Assembly (NCBI RefSeq): GCF_048268305.1 | Contig: NZ_JBLWVT010000004.1 | Coordinates: forward strand, 310,001 to 374,000 | Reading direction: 5' to 3' | From: Pseudodonghicola sp048268305 | GTDB taxonomy: Bacteria > Pseudomonadota > Alphaproteobacteria > Rhodobacterales > Rhodobacteraceae | DNA length: 64,000 bases | In this document: piece after piece, positions 16,270-24,216 of the stretch | Layout of the letters: each line of letters begins with the position of its first letter | How positions within the stretch are numbered: position 1 is the stretch's first letter | Notes under the pieces: generated by a model | What the model saw: the letters and a program-made list of their open reading frames with translations, nothing else | Database searches by the model: none | What the model was told of the DNA's origin: nothing | Made by a program: the position numbers and the translations under genes

Positions 16270-17298
16270 CTAACGGGCGGCCCAGCGGATCCAGCGTCCG
16301 TGGAAATCCGCCCGGCCGAGCGGCAGGGTGATATCCCCGGGCCAGAGCCTGAGGGTGACCGCCGCCCCATTGCCGCCATCTGCTTCCATCCCGAGCCAGG
16401 CCAGCGGGCTGTCGGCCGTGGCGCGCGCGCCTGCGGCTTCGATCAGCGCGCGGCCGCGGGTCTGGGAGGCGGCCGGAAAATACTGCCAGGCGACGGTGTG
16501 ATAGATCAGATGAACCTGGCCCGGGCATGGCATCTCCAGGCGGGTTCCAAGCCAGTCGATGGCGTCGGCGCGGTCGACCGGGGCGGCCTGCACGGCGATG
16601 GCGGCGCGGGTCAGCTCCATCCGATGCGGCTGATCGGCCCAGAGATAGGCCGAAAGGCGCAGCGCGTCGGTCGGATCATGCGCGTCAAGCGGGTTCAGAT
16701 CGACGCCGCGCCGCTCTGCCACGGTGACGGGGCGAGGGGCGGGAAAGGGGCCTTCCCACGTGGGGCTGAGGGTCAGGGCGGGGGCATCGGGGCCAAGCCG
16801 GCCGGCCGGGGTCTCCAGCGCGAAGCGGTCGAACATCAGGTTGAGCCCGCCGCTGGCGCCCAGTTCCGACAGGGCCAGGGGCAGCGGATGGCGCGCGGCG
16901 ATCTCATGCGCGGCGGCGATCAGCACGGCAGAACGGCGCACCTCATTGGTCTGCGGCGCGCTTTTCATCCATTCGGCAAAGAAGGCCTCGTGTCGGGGCA
17001 GGGCGGTCAGCACCCCGTCAATCAGCGCGGCGTCAGACACATCGCGCGGCGGATAGACGGCGGCCAGCGCCGCATCCTCGCCGCGCAGCACCAGCGCATG
17101 CAGCCCGCCGGCGATCCTGAGCGGCAGCGAGGCGCCGCTGGGGCCGAGATCGACATCCTCCCAGCCTTCGCAAAGCCGGCCCAGGGCGCTGTCGGCGGGC
17201 CAGTGATCCGCCAGCCCGTTCAGCAGCCGCGCCATGAAGGGCGAGTCCAGCATGGCACAGGCCCGGGCCTGGGCGCGCAGAACCGGCGGCATCCTCAT
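16270..17298 (-). CDS. DUF2332 family protein
   Basis: A 342-residue protein of the uncharacterised DUF2332 family. Visible family blocks are LPLALSELGASGGLNLMFDRF, NPLDAHDPTDALRLSAYLWADQ and VHLIYHTVAWQYF. The ELGASGGLNL block resembles a nucleotide- or SAM-binding loop. No catalytic activity is established. Its start overlaps the pth stop by four bases (ATGA), so it is translationally coupled to peptidyl-tRNA hydrolase; an ATG two codons later is also possible. Confidence 0.85.
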   Translation of the reverse strand: MRMPPVLRAQARACAMLDSPFMARLLNGLADHWPADSALGRLCEGWEDVDLGPSGASLPLRIAGGLHALVLRGEDAALAAVYPPRDVSDAALIDGVLTALPRHEAFFAEWMKSAPQTNEVRRSAVLIAAAHEIAARHPLPLALSELGASGGLNLMFDRFALETPAGRLGPDAPALTLSPTWEGPFPAPRPVTVAERRGVDLNPLDAHDPTDALRLSAYLWADQPHRMELTRAAIAVQAAPVDRADAIDWLGTRLEMPCPGQVHLIYHTVAWQYFPAASQTRGRALIEAAGARATADSPLAWLGMEADGGNGAAVTLRLWPGDITLPLGRADFHGRWIRWAAR

Positions 17299-17972
17299 TT
17301 GAACTTCTCCATCAGCTTTTCCATCGCGCTGCGACTGTCCTCAGGTTCGGATTCAGGGGGGTCAGCCTTCTTGGCTGTGGCGGGCTTCTGCGCCGAGGGG
17401 CGCGGCGGCGTGGTCCTGAGCGCCACGGCGGTGGAGAATTTCGCCCCCTCACCGCGAGCCAGCGCATCGGCGCCGTCCGAAAGGCCGCGCAGCAGATTGT
17501 CGAGCCACTCTTCTTCCGCCTTGGCGAAATCATGCAGCACATAGCCCGCGACGGCCTCTTTCCGGCCGGGGTGGCCGATGCCGAGGCGGATGCGGCGATA
17601 GTCCTCTCCGATATGGGCATGGATCGACCTGAGCCCGTTGTGCCCGGCATGGCCGCCGCCCTGCTTCAGCTTCAGCTTGCCGGGGGCGAGGTCGAGCTCG
17701 TCATGAAAGACGGTCACATCCGCCGGCGTCAGCTTGTAGAAGCGCATCGCCTCCCCCACCGACTGGCCGGAGAGGTTCATGAAGGTCTCGGGTTTCAACA
17801 GCATCACCTTGTCGCCGCCAAGCCGGCCTTCGGCGATCTGGCCCTGGAACTTGGCCTTCCACGGTCCGAAGCCGTGATCCGAGGCGATGCGGTCGACGGC
17901 CATGAAGCCGATGTTGTGGCGGGTATGGGCGTATTGGGCCCCTGGATTGCCGAGACCGACAAAAAGCTGCAT
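17295..17972 (-). CDS. pth: Peptidyl-tRNA hydrolase
   Basis: Recycles peptidyl-tRNAs released from stalled ribosomes. The 225-residue protein has the catalytic Asn9 (GLGNPG) and His19 (HTRHNIGF), the Asp in FHDELDL, and GHNGLRS for tRNA binding. Family proteins usually end near residue 190; here about 35 extra residues rich in Lys, Pro and Glu follow, possibly a tRNA-binding tail. It usually follows rplY directly, but an RTX gene lies between them here. Confidence 0.95.
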   Translation of the reverse strand: MQLFVGLGNPGAQYAHTRHNIGFMAVDRIASDHGFGPWKAKFQGQIAEGRLGGDKVMLLKPETFMNLSGQSVGEAMRFYKLTPADVTVFHDELDLAPGKLKLKQGGGHAGHNGLRSIHAHIGEDYRRIRLGIGHPGRKEAVAGYVLHDFAKAEEEWLDNLLRGLSDGADALARGEGAKFSTAVALRTTPPRPSAQKPATAKKADPPESEPEDSRSAMEKLMEKFK

Positions 17973-18043
17973 GGCGTCCCCTTCGCTGATTGGGCGGGTC
18001 GGGGTCTTTCTGCCCTGAAACCGGGGCGAAATCCAGAGCGGGG

Positions 18044-18068
18044 CAGGGGGCGGCGGATACGCCCCCTG
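18044..18068 (-). terminator. Hairpin after the RTX gene
   Basis: A 9-bp stem (CAGGGGGCG with its complement, 18044-18052 and 18060-18068) and a 7-base loop, 12 bp past the RTX stop on the minus strand. It lacks a T-run, so readthrough into pth is possible. Confidence 0.4.
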
Positions 18069-18079
18069 ACGGGAAGGGC

Positions 18080-18970
18080 TCAGGCGATCAGCAGATCGTT
18101 GCTCACGGCACCGATATCGCCCAGGCCGACGAAGATCAGCTTGTTGCCATCGCCGAAGTCCAGCGCCGCATTGCCGCCGAGAGTGGTGCCGAAAAGCTCC
18201 ACCACTTCGGTTCCGCTCATCCCCGGGCTGAGGCCAAGCGCCGCGGCATTCAGGCGAACGCTATCCACATCGTCCTGGAAATCGAGGATACGGTCGACGT
18301 CGGATTGCCCGAATACGAAGGTGTCGCTGCCGCCACCCCCGGTCATGCGGTCGCGGCCCTTGCCGCCGTCAAGCTCGTCCGCGCCGGCGCCGCCCTTCAA
18401 TATGTCGTCCCCAGCGTCGCCGAACAGCTTGTCCCGGCCGGCGCTGCCGAACAGCTTGTCGTTGCCGGCACCCCCTGACAGCAGATCGTTGCCGCCGCGC
18501 CCGTCCAGCACGTCATCGCCGGCAAATCCCCCCATCTTGTCCTTGGCGTTGCCACCTTTCAGGGTGTCGTCGCCCGAGAAGACCTGCCTGATCAGGGCGA
18601 AGTTGTCGGCGTTGTTCTTGCTTGCCGAGACGCGATAGAAATCACTGGCCGCCAGGGACAGCCCGGTGACATGCGATCCATAGGAGGCATCATCTTCATG
18701 GATCTCGGTGATGGTGCCTTTGAACGGCGTCATCAGCGTGATGCCGTTGAAGGTGACGGGTTTGTAATCCAGTCCGGTGCCGACATAGACATCCGGTGCC
18801 TGCTCGATCGGTGGCATGCCGGGCAGGGTAGGAAAGCTGTAGGTCACCTCGAAGCCCGTCGAACTGGCGTTCTCGACGTTGTAAAACCCGGAAAAATGCA
18901 CCGAGAGGAAACCGAGTGCGCCGTTCAGTTGATCGGTGACCTGTGTGCCGGTGAATATGACTTTGACCAT
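18080..18970 (-). CDS. RTX calcium-binding protein, probable type I secretion substrate
   Basis: A 296-residue protein. The N-terminal half (about 1-155) is a beta-rich domain I do not recognise. The second half holds a run of GGxGxDxLx nonapeptides (GGRGGNDLLSGGAGNDKLFG and similar) that bind calcium as a beta-roll. The C-terminus (NKLIFVGLGDIG then SNDLLIA) looks like the uncleaved secretion signal of type I substrates. No N-terminal signal peptide is present, and no ABC exporter gene is nearby. It has its own promoter and interrupts the usual rplY-pth pair. Confidence 0.88.
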   Translation of the reverse strand: MVKVIFTGTQVTDQLNGALGFLSVHFSGFYNVENASSTGFEVTYSFPTLPGMPPIEQAPDVYVGTGLDYKPVTFNGITLMTPFKGTITEIHEDDASYGSHVTGLSLAASDFYRVSASKNNADNFALIRQVFSGDDTLKGGNAKDKMGGFAGDDVLDGRGGNDLLSGGAGNDKLFGSAGRDKLFGDAGDDILKGGAGADELDGGKGRDRMTGGGGSDTFVFGQSDVDRILDFQDDVDSVRLNAAALGLSPGMSGTEVVELFGTTLGGNAALDFGDGNKLIFVGLGDIGAVSNDLLIA

Positions 18971-19014
18971 ATCCCAAACCTTCTAGCTGATGAAAAAACA
19001 AAAAATATCCGGCA

Positions 19015-19042
19015 AGCCTAGCATCGACCGGTTTTGTGTCAA
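19015..19042 (-). promoter_or_regulatory. Promoter of the RTX gene
   Basis: On the minus strand TTGACA (19042-19037) and TAGGCT (19020-19015) are separated by 16 bp, in an AT-rich stretch 45 bases before the ATG. AGAAGG serves as ribosome binding site. The gene is therefore expressed separately from rplY. Confidence 0.6.
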
Positions 19043-19116
19043 TCATGGGAGGGGTGGGTCGGCGGAATGCGGCTGCGCCTGGGCGCGGCAGGGCATTGGG
19101 GTCGAGATCAGACAAC

Positions 19117-19145
19117 GAAAAACGGGGCCCCGAAGGACCCCGTTT
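19117..19145 (-). terminator. Terminator after rplY
   Basis: On the minus strand, stem AAACGGGG with CCCCGTTT (19145-19138 and 19127-19120) and a 10-base loop runs into TTTTTCG. It lies 23 bp past the rplY stop and separates rplY from the RTX gene. Confidence 0.8.
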
Positions 19146-19168
19146 CAAAACGATCAAGTCGGGCGGAA

Positions 19169-19780
19169 TTACTCTTCCGCTTCCTCTTCGTCGCCGCCCG
19201 AGGCCAGCAGGCCCGACGGAGCGGAGATGGTGGCGATCACGAAATCGCGGTCGATGGTCGGCTGGGCGCCGGCCGGCAGATCAACGTCCGAGATGGTGAT
19301 CGAGTCGTGGATTTCCTTGCCGGTCAGGTCGATGACGATCTTTTCCGGGATATCGCCGGCAGTCACCATCAGCTCGATATCGGCGCGAACCACGGTCAGC
19401 ACGCCACCCTTCTTGATGCCGGGGGCGGTTTCTTCGTTGATGAATTCAACGGGGATGTGCAGGTTGATCCGCGAGGTGCGGCGCAGGCGCATCAGGTCGA
19501 GGTGGGTGGGCAGATCCTTGACCACATCGCGTTGCACGTCGCGGCAGATCACGCGGACGTCTTCGCGGCCTTCGATCTTCAGGTTCCACAGGGTGGACTT
19601 GAATTTGCCCGCCTTCAGCTTCTTCAGCAGAACGTTGAAGGGGATTTGGATCGCGATCGGGGCTTCGTCGCCACCGAAGACAACGCCCGGCACCATGCCG
19701 TTGCGGCGTGCCTGACGAGCGGCGCCCTTGCCCGTCCCCGTCCGTTCCAGAGCTACGAGATCAGGAATCTCTCCAGCCAT
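19169..19780 (-). CDS. rplY: 50S ribosomal protein L25, general stress (Ctc) form
   Basis: Binds 5S rRNA in the large subunit. The 203-residue protein is the long two-domain form: an N-terminal L25 domain (KGAARQARRNGMVPGVVFGG) and a C-terminal TL5/Ctc beta domain (about 95-190), with an acidic tail GGDEEEAEE. TTGGAG lies just before the ATG. The leader carries a stable hairpin. A terminator follows directly, so pth is no longer co-transcribed as it commonly is. Confidence 0.95.
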   Translation of the reverse strand: MAGEIPDLVALERTGTGKGAARQARRNGMVPGVVFGGDEAPIAIQIPFNVLLKKLKAGKFKSTLWNLKIEGREDVRVICRDVQRDVVKDLPTHLDLMRLRRTSRINLHIPVEFINEETAPGIKKGGVLTVVRADIELMVTAGDIPEKIVIDLTGKEIHDSITISDVDLPAGAQPTIDRDFVIATISAPSGLLASGGDEEEAEE

Positions 19781-19801
19781 GTTCTATACTCCAATGTAAG
19801 G

Positions 19802-19830
19802 GCGGGGCTCCTCCAAGGCTGTAGCCCCGC
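19802..19830 (-). promoter_or_regulatory. Leader hairpin upstream of rplY
   Basis: Perfect 8-bp stem (GCGGGGCT at 19802-19809 with AGCCCCGC at 19823-19830) and a 13-base loop containing GGAGG on the minus strand. It lies 22 bases before the rplY ATG. It could be an autoregulatory site for L25, but this is only a structural guess. Confidence 0.4.
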
Positions 19831-19861
19831 GTGAAGCCGCGCCTATAGACGGATTCCGGGC

Positions 19862-19900
19862 AAAAGAAAAGGGGGCGGTCGGGTTTTCCCGATCGCCCCC
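19862..19900 (-). terminator. Terminator after lldD
   Basis: A 13-bp stem with one mismatch (19900-19888 with 19883-19871) and loop AAAA on the minus strand runs into TTTTCTTTTG. It lies 26 bp beyond the lldD stop. Confidence 0.8.
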
Positions 19901-19926
19901 CTGTCCTTCGATCGTGCGGCGAGGGT

Positions 19927-21093
19927 TCAGTCCTGCCAGCGGCCGCTGAAATCCTCGGGGATCAGCAGGTTGTGACGGCCAAGCCCGGCAATGTTGCGTT
20001 CGCCGCAGAGTGCCATGGTGGTGTCCATCTCCTTGCGCAGGATCTCGAGCGCGGTGGTCACCCCTTGCTGCCCCATGGCGCCGAGACCATAGACGAAGGC
20101 GCGACCGATCATGGTGCCATTGGCGCCCATCGCCATGGCCTTGAGGATGTCCTGCCCCGAGCGGATGCCGCTGTCGAGGAAGACTTCGGTCTGCCCGCCC
20201 ACGGCGTCGAGGATCGCCGGCAGCATGCGGATCGAACTGAGCGCGCCGTCCAGTTGCCGGCCGCCGTGATTCGACACCACGATGGCATCGGCCCCCAGCT
20301 TGACCGCCATCTTGGCGTCCTCGGGATCAAGGATGCCCTTCAGGATCACCTTGCCGCCCCATTGCTCCATCAGCTTGGCGATCTTGCCCCAGTCGAGCGT
20401 CGGGTCGAATTGCTCGGCCGTCCAGGCGCCCAGTTGCGAGGTGTCGGAAATGCCATGCACATGGCCCACGATATTGCCGAAATAGCGCCGCTTGGCGCCC
20501 AGCATCTCGATCCCCCAGCGCCATTTGGTGGCGAGGTTGGCAATCGTCTTCGGGGTCAGCTTGGGCGGGGCGGAAAGGCCGTTCTTCAGGTCCTTGTGCC
20601 GCTGGCCGAGGATTTGCAGGTCGAGCGTGATCACCAGCGCCGAACATTTGGCATCCTTGGCGCGCTGGATCAGCCGGCGCACGTAATCTTCGTCCTTCAT
20701 GGTATAGAGCTGGAACCAGAAGGGCGCGCGGGTGTATTCGGCCACGTCCTCGATCGAGTTGATGGACATGGTCGAGAGCGTGAAGGGCACCCCGAAATCA
20801 AGCGCCGCCTTGGCCGCCTTCATCTCGCCATCCGCGTGCTGCATCCCCGTCAGCCCGACCGGAGAGAGACCCACCGGCATGGTCACCTTCTGGCCGATCA
20901 TCTCGGTCGCGGTGGAGCGGCCCGACATGTCGACCGCCACCCGCTGGCGCAGGCGGATATCGTGAAAGTCGCTGGTATTGTCGCGAAAGGTCTGTTCGGT
21001 CCAGCTGCCGCTTTCGGCGTAGTCATAGAACATCCGCGGCACGCGCCGTTCATAGATGCGCTTGAGATCCTGGATATTGGTGATCACCGCCAT
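19927..21093 (-). CDS. lldD: FMN-dependent L-lactate dehydrogenase
   Basis: Oxidises L-lactate to pyruvate and passes electrons to the quinone pool. The 388-residue alpha-hydroxy-acid dehydrogenase barrel has an early YDYAESGSWTE segment, LSPVGLTGM, FWFQLYTMKD, the catalytic His in VVSNHGGRQLDG, and the FMN-phosphate loop SGIRSGQDILKAMAMGA. The N-terminus NITNIQDLKRIYERRVPRM-like pattern is typical of LldD rather than glycolate oxidase. It is a single gene; no lactate permease is adjacent. Confidence 0.92.
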   Translation of the reverse strand: MAVITNIQDLKRIYERRVPRMFYDYAESGSWTEQTFRDNTSDFHDIRLRQRVAVDMSGRSTATEMIGQKVTMPVGLSPVGLTGMQHADGEMKAAKAALDFGVPFTLSTMSINSIEDVAEYTRAPFWFQLYTMKDEDYVRRLIQRAKDAKCSALVITLDLQILGQRHKDLKNGLSAPPKLTPKTIANLATKWRWGIEMLGAKRRYFGNIVGHVHGISDTSQLGAWTAEQFDPTLDWGKIAKLMEQWGGKVILKGILDPEDAKMAVKLGADAIVVSNHGGRQLDGALSSIRMLPAILDAVGGQTEVFLDSGIRSGQDILKAMAMGANGTMIGRAFVYGLGAMGQQGVTTALEILRKEMDTTMALCGERNIAGLGRHNLLIPEDFSGRWQD

Positions 21094-21254
21094 GGCGCCG
21101 GCCCTTTCGCCTTAGGATTGGTCAGGTTTTGGTACCAATGCCGGGACGATTAAACAATCTGCCAATTTGCAAAAGCGTGCGCCGGGTCGCATGGTTCCCG
21201 GGGATGGGCCTGCCGGCGAGGATGGCAGGCAGGAGCGCGCGGCAGGAGGCGAGG

Positions 21255-21704
21255 ATGACGCTTTATTTCGAGGATTTCCCGGTGGGGTTCGTGCATGAGA
21301 CCGAGGCGCGGGAGATCAGCCGCGAGGCGATCCTGTCCTTCGCCGGGGAATGGGACCCGCAGCCCTTCCATCTGGACGAGGCCGCGGCGGAACAGACCAT
21401 CTATGGCGGGTTGATCGCCAGCGGCTGGCACACCTTAGTCACCGCTTTCCGGCTCTGGTACGACAGCGGGCTCTGGGCTGAGGCCTCGATGGGCTCGCCG
21501 GGGCTGGAGAACATCCGCTGGATCAGGCCGGTGCGCCCGGGCGATTGTCTCAGGGTGCGGGCCGAGGTGACCGCCAGCAAGGCATCCGACAGTCGGCCCG
21601 ACCGCGGCCGGATGACGGTGAAGAGCGAGGTCTTCAATCAGAAAGACGAGTTGGTGGCCGAATATTCCGGCATTCACCTGATGCGGCGACGGCCGGCGGA
21701 TTAG
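21255..21704 (+). CDS. MaoC-family dehydratase
   Basis: A 149-residue hot-dog-fold protein of the (R)-specific enoyl-CoA hydratase type. The catalytic region reads FAGEWDPQPFHLDEAAAEQTIYGGLIASGWH, where the usual Asp-x5-His dyad is present as D and H. ATG at 21255 is preceded by AGGAGGCGAGG; the upstream in-frame extension to 21129 is rejected as low-complexity. It ends 19 bp from the convergent trpA stop. The substrate is unknown. Confidence 0.88.
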   Translation: MTLYFEDFPVGFVHETEAREISREAILSFAGEWDPQPFHLDEAAAEQTIYGGLIASGWHTLVTAFRLWYDSGLWAEASMGSPGLENIRWIRPVRPGDCLRVRAEVTASKASDSRPDRGRMTVKSEVFNQKDELVAEYSGIHLMRRRPAD

Positions 21705-21723
21705 GCTGTTCTAACCCCGGTCG

Positions 21724-22515
21724 TCAGGCGCGATGCGCGCCGTCCGACAGGGTTTTGACATAGGCCAGAACCTCGGCCACCGGCTTGCCGCTGGCGATCT
21801 GCGACACGATGGCCGAACCTACCACGGCGCCGTCGGCGACCCCGGCGATCGCTTGGGCGGTGTCCGGCGTCTTGATGCCGAAGCCCACGATCACCGGCAG
21901 ATCGGTCTGCCCCTTGATGCGGGCGACCTCGGGGGCGACGTCCCCGGCCTGCGCCTCGGCCGCGCCGGTGATCCCGGTGATCGAGACGTAATAGACGAAG
22001 CCCGAGGTGTTCTGCAGCACCTTCGGCAGCCGCTTGTCGTCGGTCGTCGGCGTGGCGAGACGGATGAAGTTCAGCCCGGCTGCCTGCGCCGGCAGGCAAA
22101 GTTCGGCGTCTTCCTCGGGCGGCAGGTCGACCACGATCAGACCGTCGATGCCGGCGGCCGTCGCGGCCTCGAGAAAGGCGGGAACACCCATCGAATAGAT
22201 CGGGTTGTAATAGCCCATCAGCACGATCGGGGTGGTGTCGTCGGTCTTGCGGAATTCGGTGGCGAGCGCGAGGGTCTTCTTCAGCGTCATGCCCGCATCC
22301 AGCGCGCGCTGGCCGGCGGCCTGGATGGTGGGGCCATCCGCCATCGGGTCGGTGAAGGGCAGGCCCAGTTCGATCACGTCGACCCCGGCGCCCGGCAGGC
22401 CTTTGACGATTTCGAGCGAGGTGTCGTAATCCGGATCGCCCGCCATCACATAGGCGACAAAGGCCTTCTTGCCCTCTGCGTTCAGCGCGGCGAATTTGGC
22501 GTCAATCCGTGTCAT
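21724..22515 (-). CDS. trpA: Tryptophan synthase alpha chain
   Basis: Splits indole-3-glycerol phosphate to indole and glyceraldehyde 3-phosphate. The 263-residue barrel has the catalytic Glu in VIELGLPFTDPMADGPTIQ, the Asp in VVDLPPEED, and the phosphate-binding GFGIKTPDTA and GAVVGSAIV loops. It is alone on the minus strand, 7.5 kb from trpB, so the two subunits are made from separate transcripts. Confidence 0.96.
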   Translation of the reverse strand: MTRIDAKFAALNAEGKKAFVAYVMAGDPDYDTSLEIVKGLPGAGVDVIELGLPFTDPMADGPTIQAAGQRALDAGMTLKKTLALATEFRKTDDTTPIVLMGYYNPIYSMGVPAFLEAATAAGIDGLIVVDLPPEEDAELCLPAQAAGLNFIRLATPTTDDKRLPKVLQNTSGFVYYVSITGITGAAEAQAGDVAPEVARIKGQTDLPVIVGFGIKTPDTAQAIAGVADGAVVGSAIVSQIASGKPVAEVLAYVKTLSDGAHRA

Positions 22516-22595
22516 CTCTGGCCCTCGTCAGTCTTGCGGTTCCGGTTTGTCGAATACGCGGGGGGAAATCAATGGCAAAGGGGGTGGCGGGGCGG

Positions 22596-22616
22596 CGAAA
22601 TCCGGCACGGATTTCG
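22596..22616. repeat. Palindrome upstream of ychF
   Basis: Perfect 9-bp inverted repeat CGAAATCCG-GCA-CGGATTTCG in the 279-bp gap between divergent trpA and ychF. I see no gene in this gap. It may be a dispersed repeat or an operator. Confidence 0.5.
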
Positions 22617-22794
22617 ACATGTTCACCGGCGCGAAAAGCGCGCCCCGCCCGGGGAGGGGAGGGCGAGCTGGCGTTCATGATGCATGTTCGCCGGGGTTTC
22701 TAAGCCGCAACCGGGGGCGCAGGTGGAGGAGCCCGTTGCAGTGTGGGCTCTGACCGCATAGAAGGCGCCGAAACCGATGATGCGGAGGGCCGAG

Positions 22795-23892
22795 ATGGGC
22801 TTCAAGATGGGGATCGTGGGGCTGCCCAACGTGGGCAAGTCCACTCTGTTCAACGCGCTGACCAAGACGGCCGCTGCGCAAGCGGCGAATTTCCCGTTCT
22901 GCACGATCGAGCCCAACGTGGGCGAGGTCGCGGTGCCCGACGCGCGGCTCGACAAGCTGGCCGAGGTGGCGGGGTCCAAGACCATCATCCCGACCCGGAT
23001 GACCTTCGTCGACATCGCCGGGCTGGTGAAGGGCGCCTCGAAGGGCGAGGGGCTGGGCAACCAGTTTCTGGCCAATATCCGCGAGGTCGACGCCATCGCC
23101 CATGTGCTGCGTTGCTTCGAGGACGGTGACATCACCCATGTCGAGGGTCGCGTCGATCCGGTCGCCGATGCCGAGACCATCGAGACCGAGCTGATGCTGG
23201 CCGATCTCGAATCCATCGAGAAGCGCCGCGCTAACCTGGTGCGCAAGCTCAAGGGCAACGACAAGGAAGCCCAGCAGCAGGACCGCCTGCTGGCCGCCGC
23301 CCAGGCCGCCATCGAGGAAGGCAAGCCGGCCCGCACGGTCGAGGTTGACCCCGAGGATGTCCGCGCCTGGAAGCTGCTGCAACTGCTGACCACCAAGCCG
23401 GTGCTCTATGTCTGCAACGTCGCCGAGGAAGACGCCGCCGAGGGCAACGCCTTTTCCGCCGCTGTCGCCAAGATGGCCGCCGAACAGGGCAATGCCCATG
23501 TGGTGATCTCCGCCCGGATCGAGGAGGAGATCAGCCAGCTCGACGCCGAAGAGGCCGAGATGTTCCTGTCGGAAATGGGGCTGGAAGAGGCCGGTCTCGA
23601 CCGGCTGATCCGCGCCGGCTATGAGCTGTTGCATCTGGAAACCTATTTCACCGTCGGCCCGAAAGAGGCCCGCGCCTGGACCATTCGCGCCGGTACCTCG
23701 GCGCCGCAGGCCGCCGGGGTGATCCATGGGGATTTCGAGAAGGGCTTCATCCGCGCGGAGACCATCGCCTATGACGATTTCGTCGCCTGCGGTGGCGAGA
23801 CCGGCGCCAAGGAGGCCGGCAAGATGCGGTCCGAGGGCAAGAGCTATATCGTCAAGGATGGCGATGTGATGCACTTCCTCTTCAACACCTGA
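22795..23892 (+). CDS. ychF: Redox-regulated ATPase of the Obg/YchF group
   Basis: Ribosome-associated P-loop NTPase that prefers ATP. The 365-residue protein has the P-loop VGLPNVGKSTLFN at residue 8 onward, switch II FVDIAGLVKGASKGEGLG, the altered specificity motif CNVAEED in place of NKxD, a central coiled coil and a C-terminal TGS domain. The ATG at 22795 is preceded by GGAGGG; an ATG six codons earlier is less likely. A hairpin terminator follows. Confidence 0.95.
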   Translation: MGFKMGIVGLPNVGKSTLFNALTKTAAAQAANFPFCTIEPNVGEVAVPDARLDKLAEVAGSKTIIPTRMTFVDIAGLVKGASKGEGLGNQFLANIREVDAIAHVLRCFEDGDITHVEGRVDPVADAETIETELMLADLESIEKRRANLVRKLKGNDKEAQQQDRLLAAAQAAIEEGKPARTVEVDPEDVRAWKLLQLLTTKPVLYVCNVAEEDAAEGNAFSAAVAKMAAEQGNAHVVISARIEEEISQLDAEEAEMFLSEMGLEEAGLDRLIRAGYELLHLETYFTVGPKEARAWTIRAGTSAPQAAGVIHGDFEKGFIRAETIAYDDFVACGGETGAKEAGKMRSEGKSYIVKDGDVMHFLFNT

Positions 23893-23922
23893 TCTCTCGT
23901 TCCTGCGATATCGAGGAAAGAC

Positions 23923-23954
23923 AGGCCCGGACCACCCAGGCTCCGGGCCTTTGC
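23923..23954 (+). terminator. Terminator after ychF
   Basis: Stem AGGCCCGGA (23923-23931) with TCCGGGCCT (23942-23950), 10-base loop, short T-rich tail. It lies 30 bp after the stop. Confidence 0.6.
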
Positions 23955-24084
23955 GCGCCCCGGCCGGCCAGGCTGCCGGGCCGGTTTCCGTCGTTGCCTG
24001 GGGATGGCGCCAGCAATTATTTCTCCACCCCGCGCCCCGGATTTCTGCTTGCCCCCGCCGATGCGGCACATTAAAGGGGTCGGC

Positions 24085-24174
24085 GGAGATGTGGCCGAGT
24101 GGTCGAAGGCGCTCCCCTGCTAAGGGAGTAGGCCCGGAAGGGTCTCGTGGGTTCGAATCCCATCGTCTCCGCCA
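24085..24174 (+). tRNA. tRNA-Ser (anticodon GCT)
   Basis: A 90-base tRNA with encoded CCA. The acceptor stem pairs GGAGATG with CGTCTCC, the D arm is GTGGCCGAGTGGTC, the anticodon stem CTCCC/GGGAG encloses CTGCTAA with anticodon GCT at 24119-24121, and a long variable arm typical of serine tRNAs precedes GGTTCGAATCC. It reads AGC and AGU codons. Accessory genes begin right after it. Confidence 0.95.
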
Positions 24175-24182
24175 CCCAATCT

Positions 24183-24216
24183 ACACTTGATGTTCTCATC
24201 ATTCTTCAAGTGTTTA
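24183..24216 (+). terminator. Likely terminator of tRNA-Ser
   Basis: ACACTTGA (24183-24190) and TCAAGTGT (24206-24213) form an 8-bp stem, with a smaller GATG/CATC hairpin nested inside, then TTT. It lies 9 bases after the tRNA. Confidence 0.5.

Noticed and set aside
22509..22703. A 64-codon plus-strand frame between trpA and ychF
   Set aside because: Arg/Ala-rich, spans a palindrome, no ribosome binding site and no family resemblance.
24151..24174. The tRNA-Ser 3' end as an attachment site
   Set aside because: No second copy of this sequence and no integrase gene were seen in the window, so an att site is not supported.
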